Source: an uncultured Acidobacteriota bacterium (lineage in GTDB: Bacteria; Acidobacteriota; Blastocatellia; RBC074). From it: a stretch of DNA of 64,000 bases. Of this stretch, positions 8,501 through 16,705 are shown in pieces; the first letter of the stretch is position 1, and every line of letters starts with the position of its first letter. The position numbers and the translations under genes were made by a program. The DNA is taken from contig CADECP010000032.1 of NCBI GenBank assembly GCA_902825875.1, positions 1-64,000 of the forward strand, written 5' to 3'. The notes under the pieces were generated by a model. That model made no database searches and had not been told where the DNA came from. It saw nothing but the letters and a program-made list of their open reading frames with translations.

Positions 8501-11500
8501 CCGTCGGCGAAAGTCTGCGAGATGACTCGGCCATTGGAGTCATAAGTCAAAGTCTTGATGGTGTTTCCTCGACGATCTTTGACTTGAGACAGATTGTTTC
8601 CCGAATAGACGTACTGGTAATCCTTGCCAAGCTGGTCAGTCGCTTTGGTCAAACGGCGGCCACTGTCATAAGTGTAACTGACGATGCGTTGCAACGGGTC
8701 GCCCGCTTTTCCGGCGACGACCTGGCTGACGCATTTGGCGCAGTTCGGCGAGCCGTAGCTGAAAGTCAGTGTGCGCCCGACCGGATCAATCACTTGCGTC
8801 AGGTTGCTGCCGGAATAGGTCAGCGTCGTCGTGTTGTTGTTACGGTCAGTAATGCTCTTCAGGCGATAGTAATTTTCCACAACCAGATTGCCCGGATTGA
8901 AATTCGGCTCGAAGCGAAGAATGAAGCCGCGCGTGCTGCGGTATTCGAGCGTCACGGAATCAATGCGGCGGATCGTGTCACCAAGCATGCTGCCGGTCGT
9001 TGAATTCGTAAAAGTCGTCACGCCGGAAGCCGACAGCGTCGCGTCGTAGCTGAACAAGCGCCCGCCGTTGAGTGTCTGGGCTCCAACCAGAGAAAAAGGC
9101 GTCTGTTCAGGCAACACCAGATATCCCGAACCATTGGCCGCAAACGAACCAATCAGCCGCAAGTCGTAATTGTCCCGCGTCCCAACGCCGAAGCGGAAAA
9201 CATTGCTATCGGCGAAACCATTGCCGGTGTAGAAAATGGCTTGATGCGAGGTGTAAGTGCGCGCCAGTTCCAATCCGCCGCGCGCTCCGCCGATGGAAAT
9301 ATCAGTCATCGTCTCTATCTTCATTCCAGTCGAGTAATCAACAGGTTCGCCACTACGATTAGACGGGCAGGAACTTGGATCCCCGGGATTGCCGCCATTT
9401 CCGGATGGAGTCGAAGCAAAATGCCACGAGAAATCTCGCAAGCCTACGCCTGCGTTCGGAGTGATTCGCTTGCCGTCGGCGCTGACTGTGCCCAAGCCAT
9501 ACTGATACCAATTCACGTTGTTGTGATCGAATGCCCACAGCGGAACTTGTTCGCCGGGATTCGCTCCGCTCAGATTCGGATAAGTCACAGGCATCTTTGG
9601 TCCGGTGTCGTCGGTGTAACAGGCTCCATTCGGTCCGGCATTCGGATTCCAGACACAAGCATTGCCTGGCTGGCTGGTGTAAACCAGCGACGCGCGAACT
9701 CCGGGCGGCAAAGGCGCGGGCGTGCGATCAATCGGAACGGGCGTAATGGAGACATGAGTGACATCGCCAGCCGGGTTGTCGAAGGCATTCAATTCTTTCA
9801 ACGAGACGCCTTGTGGAATGGTCATCTTCAATTCTTCCAAGCCAGGGCGGGTTGAAACGACATTGGTCGCGCCATTCGTGTTAATTGGCGTGTCGAGCGG
9901 ATCAATTGCAGGCAAGTAAAAGATATAAGGCACGACGTTCGATTGGTTGGCGCTGACGTCGGCTGGCTCTTTGATGTTTGGATAAAACGAACCAGGAGGC
10001 TTTTGAATGAAGATCGGGCGCGCTGGGCCGGCCTGCAAGCCGATAAGCAGGAAGTTGCCCGCGGCATCAGTCGTGGCGCTCACCCGTTGACCATTCGGAG
10101 CAGGCGCAGAAACCGGACAATTAGCTATCGGCACACCATCGGTTGAAAGCACTCGACCGGCCAGAGTCGTGCTGCCCGAAGCCATGACGGTGAACGAACC
10201 GCTGGTCGTTTTGGCCAGGTCGCTGCCGTCCACTTTGGCTACGCCCTGAACGGTGAAGTTGTAGCTGGTCGGCGAAATCACCGGCGAGAGTTTGATCGTC
10301 AGCGTGGATTTGCCTCCGGCGGTGATCTGCGAAGGATTGAAGGTCGCCGCTGCGCCTGACGCCAAGCTCGGCGCGGTCAGGTTGATGAGTTGCGTGAAGT
10401 TCGTTTGCGGGCTGGTCGCCATCACTTCAAAGGTCGCGGTCGAGCCTTGCACGACGGTCATCGTTGAAGGCGCAAGCGTCAAGGCAAAATCCTGTGATGG
10501 CGCGATGGTGAACGGCAAAACGCTGGTTGCCGTGCCCGCCGTGGTGATGAGTTCGATGACTCCGGTGACGGCATTGGCCGGAACGGTGGCGCGGACTTCG
10601 GTCAGGCTGGCGAATGCAACGGGCGCATTCAACCGAGTACTGTTCGGCCCGGCAAAGGTGACGGTCGGAGTCGTCGTCCCAACCATCAGGCTCGAACCTG
10701 TGATCGTGACCAGCGTTCCGATGGGGCCGGTTTTCGGATTGAAGTCGGCGATTGTTGGCGGCTGCCCGCCGCTCAAAGTGAAAGCGACGCCGTTTGATGT
10801 GCCCGCGGCAGTTTGGACGGTGACGTTGCCGGTGACGGCTCCGGCGGGAACGGTAACGATCAATTCCGAACGAGTCGCCGAAGTCACCGTCGCGTTGACC
10901 GTTCCGCTGGCAGCAGCAAACTTGACGGTGTTGAAGCTCGCGCCGCGCGCGTCAAAGCGATTGCCTGCGATGGTGACGGTTGCTCCGACCGAGCCTTGCG
11001 ATGACGTGAGTGAAGCGATGACCGGCGGCAGGAGAATTTTTCGCAGCGTTTGATTGCCGGTGTCGGCAACGATGACTGCGCTGGAAGCGAGCACGGTGAC
11101 GCCAGCGGGTTTGTTGAATTTGGCGACGTTGCCTGCGCCATCGGTTGAGCCGCGTCCGCCGGTTCCGGCCAGCGTGAACACTGCGTTGGGCTGGTTATTC
11201 AATGCCAACGCAGGATCAATTTCGCGCACCAGCGAGTTGGTAGTTTCGGCGACGATGATGTGACCTGCGCCGTCAATGGCTATGCCGGTCGGATCGGCAA
11301 AGCGCGACTGCGAAGCCAGGCCGTCTTTGAAACCGCGATCCAATCCGGCCAGGGTGATCGTTGTCGGGTTGCCGTCCAAACGGCGAATGCGATGGTTGCC
11401 GGTGTCGGCCAGATAAACATAAACCGTCTGTCCGTCCACGGCTACGCCAGCCAGACTGTTGAAACGCGCCGGGTTTCCATCCGTCGTGCCCGCCGTTCCA

Positions 11501-12525
11501 TCGCCCGCCAGCGTCGTGACGTTGCCTCCAGCGTCAATTCGGCGAACGACGTGATTGCCTGTGTCGGCAACCAGAACTCTGCCCAGATTATCAACGGCCA
11601 CTCCTTTCGGATTGTTGAAGCGCGCCGCCGCGCCTTGTCCGTTCGTGAATCCGGCAGTGCCGTCGCCAGCAAGCGTCGTGACGTTGCCGCTGGAATCAAT
11701 TCGCCGAACGCTGTGATTGCCTGAGTCGGCGACGTAGATCGAATTGGTGATCGGATCGAAGGCGACGCCTTGCGGATTGTTGAATTCAGCAAAGCTTCCC
11801 TGGTCGTCATAAAATCCTGGCGAGCCGGTTCCGGCAACGGTCGTCACAGCGCCGTTTGCGTCAACACTGCGGATGGCGTGATTGCCTGCGTCGGCGACGT
11901 AAACGACTTCGTTCGGCGCGGCGGCGATTCCTGCCAGTTGGCGGAATCGCGCTGTCGCTCCCGAACCATTCACAAAACCCGGATTGCCTGCGCTGCCCGC
12001 CAGCGTGGAAACAGTTGAAGAAGCTGCACCGGGCGGCGTGACGGCGTTGACCGCGAACGCATCAATTGCGGTTACAACTTCGGCTCCGGTTGTCAGAGTG
12101 ACATTGCGCGGCCCAAGCGCGGCAGTTGCTGAAATCGTGATTTGTGCCGTGGCTGCTGTTGCGCTGGTGACGTTGACCCAATCAACTGTGATTTCTCCGC
12201 CGAAAGAAGCGGTCGTTTGTCCGGCAACCCAGTTCGTTCCTGTGCCGGTCAGGTTGACGACCATCGTTTGCCCTTGATTGCCGCTGGTTGGCGACACGGC
12301 CAGCGAAGCCTGGTTGGCCGTCACCGTGATGGTGATGTACGAAAGAGACGGACCAATCAAACTGACTTCGATGTTGTTGTTTGCCTGCAGCGAAACGGTG
12401 CGTATCTGCGGCGTCGGATTGACGCTGTGATAACAGGTCGGCGACAGAACATTGACGCCGTTGAGCTTGATGCAGGCTTGCGTGACTTTTTGAGTTCCGT
12501 TCGGCGCGCCGTTGCTGACTGTCAT
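5575..12525 (-). CDS. Giant NHL/TIG/RHS-repeat polymorphic toxin, 5'-truncated
   Basis: A 2316-residue polymorphic toxin. Domains in order: TIG-like beta domains (1-160), NHL propeller repeats (about 170-500; VYVADSGNHSVRRID type), two IPT/TIG domains (500-720), an Ig-like domain (730-840), a carboxypeptidase-regulatory-like domain, a DUF6531-like entry (EPVDYSTGMKIE), about 40 YD repeats, the RHS core (RARWYDSQQGRFISEDPAG; LYAYVGNNPLMYRDPSG) and a 181-residue variable tip. The tip has WPPHTFLQT followed by YNCTGWACKVLEDAGI, suggesting a circularly permuted papain/NlpC-type fold. The frame continues in TIG-like sequence upstream of the ATG to a TAA at 12586-12588, just before a palindromic repeat. 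The true N-terminus and signal peptide are therefore missing, and export of this copy is doubtful. Confidence 0.8.
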   Translation of the reverse strand: MTVSNGAPNGTQKVTQACIKLNGVNVLSPTCYHSVNPTPQIRTVSLQANNNIEVSLIGPSLSYITITVTANQASLAVSPTSGNQGQTMVVNLTGTGTNWVAGQTTASFGGEITVDWVNVTSATAATAQITISATAALGPRNVTLTTGAEVVTAIDAFAVNAVTPPGAASSTVSTLAGSAGNPGFVNGSGATARFRQLAGIAAAPNEVVYVADAGNHAIRSVDANGAVTTVAGTGSPGFYDDQGSFAEFNNPQGVAFDPITNSIYVADSGNHSVRRIDSSGNVTTLAGDGTAGFTNGQGAAARFNNPKGVAVDNLGRVLVADTGNHVVRRIDAGGNVTTLAGDGTAGTTDGNPARFNSLAGVAVDGQTVYVYLADTGNHRIRRLDGNPTTITLAGLDRGFKDGLASQSRFADPTGIAIDGAGHIIVAETTNSLVREIDPALALNNQPNAVFTLAGTGGRGSTDGAGNVAKFNKPAGVTVLASSAVIVADTGNQTLRKILLPPVIASLTSSQGSVGATVTIAGNRFDARGASFNTVKFAAASGTVNATVTSATRSELIVTVPAGAVTGNVTVQTAAGTSNGVAFTLSGGQPPTIADFNPKTGPIGTLVTITGSSLMVGTTTPTVTFAGPNSTRLNAPVAFASLTEVRATVPANAVTGVIELITTAGTATSVLPFTIAPSQDFALTLAPSTMTVVQGSTATFEVMATSPQTNFTQLINLTAPSLASGAAATFNPSQITAGGKSTLTIKLSPVISPTSYNFTVQGVAKVDGSDLAKTTSGSFTVMASGSTTLAGRVLSTDGVPIANCPVSAPAPNGQRVSATTDAAGNFLLIGLQAGPARPIFIQKPPGSFYPNIKEPADVSANQSNVVPYIFYLPAIDPLDTPINTNGATNVVSTRPGLEELKMTIPQGVSLKELNAFDNPAGDVTHVSITPVPIDRTPAPLPPGVRASLVYTSQPGNACVWNPNAGPNGACYTDDTGPKMPVTYPNLSGANPGEQVPLWAFDHNNVNWYQYGLGTVSADGKRITPNAGVGLRDFSWHFASTPSGNGGNPGDPSSCPSNRSGEPVDYSTGMKIETMTDISIGGARGGLELARTYTSHQAIFYTGNGFADSNVFRFGVGTRDNYDLRLIGSFAANGSGYLVLPEQTPFSLVGAQTLNGGRLFSYDATLSASGVTTFTNSTTGSMLGDTIRRIDSVTLEYRSTRGFILRFEPNFNPGNLVVENYYRLKSITDRNNNTTTLTYSGSNLTQVIDPVGRTLTFSYGSPNCAKCVSQVVAGKAGDPLQRIVSYTYDSGRRLTKATDQLGKDYQYVYSGNNLSQVKDRRGNTIKTLTYDSNGRVISQTFADGGTIRYNYALSGDVVTGVTIIDQLGRTMSKRFNAQGYVIEEVDALGQVSKIDRNIGTNTSFKASGPCGCLEAEKTYDIRGNVLTVKDRLQQTESWQYRTFSPASSYDPLLNQVTSYTDKRNKVTSYGYDAVSPNTLTPKGNLTSVTNALNQTTNYAYDGFGRLTTVTDALNHAMTMAYDANGYVSSQTDALNHATTFQYDLVGNLKNVFDPLGRETRMVYDNLDRLTEVRNPANLTGNPSYTYGYDDNGNRTSVTDANLKTWTFTYDTKNRQGTVTEPTLPASRTTRWQYDVADQLLQVIAPSGRTMRYAYDARGQQQTITDGLGNSVAFGYDNRGNLTTLKDQRNNTTAFSYDELFRLTGRRDPLGRQVTVEYDPVGNVTAQTDRMGRQTTIVYDNINRPTTVSYVDATVTYQYDAAGRWTSVSDASGTITWQYDNANRVTAEITNLGTVSYGYNNANQRNSMTAADRPPVNYGYDTAGRLQTISQTTGGVTELFTYGYDTLSRRTQLQRQNNGAGIVTTDYEYDEISRLKRLKHTRVSNGTLHEDFQYEYNLDDEITKITSLASAPLTPQSKTATAADAANRIPQFGTASYSFNQEGQATAKTDVSGTTNYQWDARGRLTRATLPSGQIVDYGYDVLGRRTNRAANGLTTTFQHDGANVAIDRVSDGSSYDYLSGNGVDDKLRQSGGAWGTMYFLTDHLGSTAGLAGTSGGLVETQQQYETFGAGAGSVRTRYGYTGRERDDLAGLMYYRARWYDSQQGRFISEDPAGTSDGLNLYAYVGNNPLMYRDPSGNQREYDSQRFGELIPSRQSNSSPKKHPGLDDTGQKCCVNLVTDDAGRKCCETKTVILWNLTNEWPPHTFLQTPTRSVGVGPPTIGAAVGIGKGAHQDDRGYVNRSKPIPYKVCSETLRKIEKLIDGYNGLPYSTFNISVFAPGGAYNCTGWACKVLEDAGITPPLPSWVPYSNPWFVNWLKP

Positions 12526-12594
12526 TTGATACGGCGGAATCGCGCCGCTGGGCAGCGAAAACGATGCGTAATACGTGGTGTTGATTTACGCTCG

Positions 12595-12668
12595 TGTCGG
12601 TAGCCTGCGCGTAAGCAAGGGCTTTTTTCACCAAACCCAGGCCCTTCCTTACGGTCGGGCTACTGACA
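12595..12668. repeat. Imperfect palindrome at the truncated RHS end
   Basis: Two 28-nt arms (12595-12622 and 12641-12668) match as inverted repeats at 23 of 28 positions, around GTAAG-AAGGGC / GCCCTT-CTTAC, with an 18-nt loop. It starts 7 bp from the stop codon that ends the RHS frame upstream. Probably a dispersed extragenic palindrome, possibly the recombination point that removed the RHS 5' end. Confidence 0.6.
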
Positions 12669-12730
12669 CAGCAGGTTTTGCGTAAGTCCTGAGAAAATGG
12701 CGGGACACCGAAAGCGAGTATAGACCAGGC

Positions 12731-15700
12731 TCACCGATTCCGCTGCCGAGCCACATCCGCATCTGTCGCCGCCCGCCACAAGAGAATCGAAAAATCTCCC
12801 TTGCTGAATCCATCCCTGCCAGCCGAAGCAAGGGTCTTGCCGTCGGGCGCGAAGGTAACTGAATAAACAGAGAATTCGTGACCTTTAAGAGTGTTGAGTA
12901 GTTGTCCGCTGCGGGCGTCCCAGAGCTTAACCGTATTGTCATTGCTTGCCGAAGCGATGGTCTTGCCGTCGGGCGCGAAGGCAACTGAATAAACAGAAGA
13001 TTCGTGCCCTTTGAGAGTGTTGAGCAATTGCCCGCTGCGGGCGTCCCACAGCTTGACCGTCTTGTCAGAACTTGCCGAAGCGAGGGTCTTGCTGTCTGGT
13101 GCGAAGGCCACTGAATTAACCGATGAGTCATGTCCTTTAAGAGTGTTGAGCCGTTGTCCGCTGCGCGCGGACCAGAGCATAACCATCTGGTCATGGGAGC
13201 CTGCTGAAGCGAGCGTCTTGCCGTCTGGTGCGAAAGCCACTGACGAAACAGTGTTTTCGTGCCCTTTCAGGGTGTTAAGCAGTTGTGCGTTATGGGCGTC
13301 CCATAGTTTAATCGTTAGGCTAAGTGCCGAAGCAAGCGTTTTGCCGTCAGGCGCGAAGGCCACTGCGGAAACAATGTCTTCGTGCCCTTCGAGAGTGTTG
13401 AGTAGTTGCCCGCTACGAGCATTCCATAGTTTGATAGTCTTGTCATTGCTTGCCGAAGCGATAGTTTTGCCGTCGGGCGCGAAGGTCACTGATCTAACAG
13501 AAGATTCGTGTCCTTTGAGAGTGTTTAGAAGTTGTCCGCTATGCGTGTTCCAGAGCTTGACCGTCTGGTCATCGCTTGCCGAAGCAAGCGTTTTGCCGTT
13601 AGGCGCGAAGGCCACTGACAAAACATAGGATTCATGCCCTTTGAGAGTCCTCGGCAGTTGTCCGATGCGTGGGTCCCAGAGTTTAATCGTACCGTCAATG
13701 CTTGCTGAAGCAATCGCCTTGCTGTCTGGTGCGAAGGCCACTTTGGAAACAATGCCTTCGTGACCTTTGAGAGTGTTGAGCAGTTGTCCGTTGCGCGCGT
13801 CCCAGAGTTTGACTGTCTTATCAATGCTTGTCGAAGCGATGATCTTGCCGTCTGGCGCGAAGGCCACAGACGAAACAGAGTCTTCGTGTCCTTTGAGAGT
13901 GTTGAGCAGTTGTCCGCTGCGGGTGTCCCAGAGCTTGACCATCTGGTCCCAGCTTGCCGACGTGAGCGTCTCGCCGTTGGGCGCGAAGGCCACCGACGAC
14001 ACAGAATCTTTGTGCCCTTTGAGCGTGTTGAGCAATAGTCCGCTGCGGGCGTCCCAGAACTTGACCGTCTTGTCAATGCTTGCCGAAGCGAGCGTCTTGC
14101 CGTCGGGCGCGAAGGCCACTGACAAAACGTAGTTTTCGTGCCCTTTGAGAGTATTGAGCAATAATCCGCTGCTGGCTTCCCAGAGCTTGACCGTCTTGTC
14201 AAAGCTTGCCGAAGCAAGGGTTTGGCCGTCCGGCGCGAAGGCCACTGAATAAACAGGGAATTCGTGCCCTTTGAGAGTGTTGAGCAGTTGTCCGCTGCGC
14301 GCGTCCCAGAGTTTGACCGTCTTGTCATCGCTTGCTGACGCGAGCGTCTTGCCGTCTGGCGCGAAGGCCACAGACGAAACAGAGTCTTCGTGTCCTTTGA
14401 GAGTGTTTAGAAGTTGTCCGCTGCGGGCGTCCCAGAGCTTGACCGTCTTGTCATCGCTTGCTGACGCGAGCGTCTTGCCGTCTGGCGCGAAGGCCACAGA
14501 CGAAACAGAGTCTTCGTGTCCTTTGAGAGTGTTTAGAAGTTGTCCGCTGCGGGCGTCCCAGAGCTTGACCGTCTTGTCATCGCTTGCTGACGCGAGCGTC
14601 TTGCCGTCTGGCGCGAAGGATACTGACAAAACAGAGGATTCGTGCCCTTTGAGCGTGTTGGATTCCTGATGGTTCTCGTTCCACAAGTGATACCAGTAAA
14701 AATCTCGCAGATTGGATTTAGAATCGGGCGGCAGGTAGACATTGATTAGTTCATAACCTCTAGCACTACTTTCGCTGGCAAATGCGTTTTGCGCCAGATT
14801 CATATCGGCGACGTACAGCAGTTGGGTGACTTTCTGGCGATCCGCATCGCTTTGTTGCTTGGCTAGTTCAGCAACAAGCCGTTGCCGTTCCGCTTCCAGA
14901 AAATTTGTTTCCGCTTTCTGGCGTTCAGTTTCGGCATTTTTCTTCTCCTGCTCCGCACGATTTCTTTCCTTAATGGCTTCCTGACTTTGGCGCTCGGCTT
15001 CCTGCTTTTGACTGACGGCTTCACCACGCAAAGAATCAGACAGCTTTTTGGCAGCATCCAGATTCAGCGCCAACACGCCAAAGACTGTTGCCAGCCCAAA
15101 TCCCAACAAGGTCAGCGCAGCCGTCGCTAGTCGGCGATTGCGTTTGGTTCGCCGAATGGCCGCCTGTTCCTCATCGCGGGCTTTGCGGCTTTCGGCTACA
15201 AAACTGACGGCGGTATCGAACCGTTGATCCGCTGCTTCGGGTTCCAGATCGGGGAAATAGCGCCGTGCCCAGGCGTGATTCGGGTTTCGTTTTTCCTGCC
15301 ATTCCAGCGCCGACGTGAGTTGCGAACCTTTCAGTAAGTCTTCGTTCTTGCCGCTTTGTCGGTGAATTTCGGCGTCGTGCGAAAGGCGTTTGTACCGGTC
15401 TCGCCATTCAGTTTCGGCTTTGACCCAATCGCTCATTTGCCGCCACTGGCGAATCAGGCTTTCGTGCGAGATGTCTATCAATGGATCGGCTTCGTTGGTG
15501 GCGGTCAGGAACGAGCGTCCGCTGCCGGAAAATTCTTCAATGATTGTTTCGATGGTGTCGCGGTCGGCTCCGGTAATGGCGCAAAGTTCGCTCAAATGCG
15601 CCGGGCGGCGAATTTGCCGATTGCGCGCGTCGGTGTCGGTCAAGGCTTGAAACATCCGCTCGGCAATTTTCTGGTTTTCTTCGCTCAAAGCATTCAGCGC

Positions 15701-16705
15701 TGCTTTGGCGTCGTTCGACAAAGCTTCGGTCAGTGTGCCGACTTCGTCATAATGCCGAACGTCCACCGATTTCGGATTCTTCGATTGCGGATTGCGGATT
15801 GCGGATTGCGGATTCGCTTCGTCTCCCAATCCCTCCGTCTCTCCGTCGCTCTTTCTCTCTTTCTGCCATTGTTCAAACGTTCGCATCAGCGCGTGCTGCA
15901 TGACGGGTAGTTGATCGGATTTATCGCCGACATCGTTCAGCACACGATCAAGCAAGCGCGGCGTGATGCTGGCTCCGAACAGACGGATCGGGCCTTCGAT
16001 GGCTTGTTGGCGTTGCTGGCGCGTCAGGCGCGGAACCAGATATTGGCTGCGGTTCATCGCTTCGGGCAGGCCATAAAAGTTGTCGCAATCACCGATGAAA
16101 TCCGATCGCATGGTCATCACCACATAAATCGGCAAGGTGCGCTGTTCGGCCAACGCCAGCATCAAGCCAACAAAATCTTCGGCTTCTTCGCGCTGGTCGG
16201 GTTTGTTCGATTCCACGCCGAAGCGGAAGATTTCTTCAAACTGGTCAACCAACAGCAACAGATTCGACGACGCATCGCCGAGTTTCGCAGCCAGCCGCGT
16301 GGTGATGGTTTCGGCTCCCGATTGGCGAATGGCTTTGACGAAATCATCAACCATAGCTTCGGGCATCGCTTCGGTCGTGTCGCCGAACACGGATTCGAGC
16401 AAAGCCGCCGCCAGATTTCGCAGCGGCGCATCGCCCGGCTTCATCGTCGCGGTCAACCATCGGTCGCGGTCTTCGACCAGAAATCCGGCTTTGAGTTTGG
16501 GAATCAGCCCGGCGCGAATCAACGACGATTTGCCGCATCCCGAAGAGCCTACGACCGCCAGAAAGCGCGTGCGATGGAGTTGCTGCAACAATTCGACAGT
16601 TTGTTCATTGCGCCCGAAAAACAACAGGCTTTCTTCGGTGCGGAACGGACGCAATCCGACAAAGGGATTGGAGGCAATAGCGGGCGCAAGGAGTTCCAGA
16701 CTCAT
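12731..16705 (-). CDS. STAND NTPase with transmembrane segment and 15 WD40 repeats
   Basis: A 1324-residue NLR-like protein. The N-terminal nSTAND-type NTPase has a Walker A ([10 protein letters not shown], 52-61) and a Walker B-like [14 protein letters not shown] (149-162), followed by a winged-helix-like region. A transmembrane helix (about 515-540, [22 protein letters not shown]) leads to a charged coiled coil (about 550-640, [19 protein letters not shown]). From about residue 685 there are 15 WD40 units of 42 residues ([36 protein letters not shown]). STAND proteins oligomerise on ligand sensing and fire a linked effector. The start codon overlaps by 4 nt the end of the upstream TIR gene, so the two form one operon. 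Inferred role: sensor of an anti-phage or programmed-death system; the ligand is unknown. Confidence 0.85.
   Translation of the reverse strand: [1324 protein letters not shown]
14317..14618. repeat. Exact 126-bp tandem repeat within the WD40 region
   Basis: Within the WD40 part of the STAND gene, the 126-bp unit is repeated without visible change over about 2.4 units (period 126 bp, or 42 codons). It encodes WD40 units 2 and 3, which are identical proteins. The remaining units are diverged but clearly related. This points to very recent duplication or gene conversion. Confidence 0.85.
15783..15810. repeat. Heptamer microsatellite (GATTGCG)4 in the STAND gene
   Basis: Four perfect tandem copies of GATTGCG followed by the near-copy GATTCGC. 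They encode [11 protein letters not shown]-like residues in the linker at about residue 300 of the STAND protein. Because the unit is 7 bp, gain or loss of one copy would shift the frame and truncate the protein before its WD40 sensor. Confidence 0.85.

Noticed and set aside
10292-11053. 253-codon plus-strand frame rich in Val and Ala
   Set aside because: Mirror of the repeated TIG/Ig-like part of the RHS gene; low complexity.
12731-14660. Regular repeats that might suggest a CRISPR array
   Set aside because: The period is 126 bp without short unique spacers, and the translation gives clean WD40 units.
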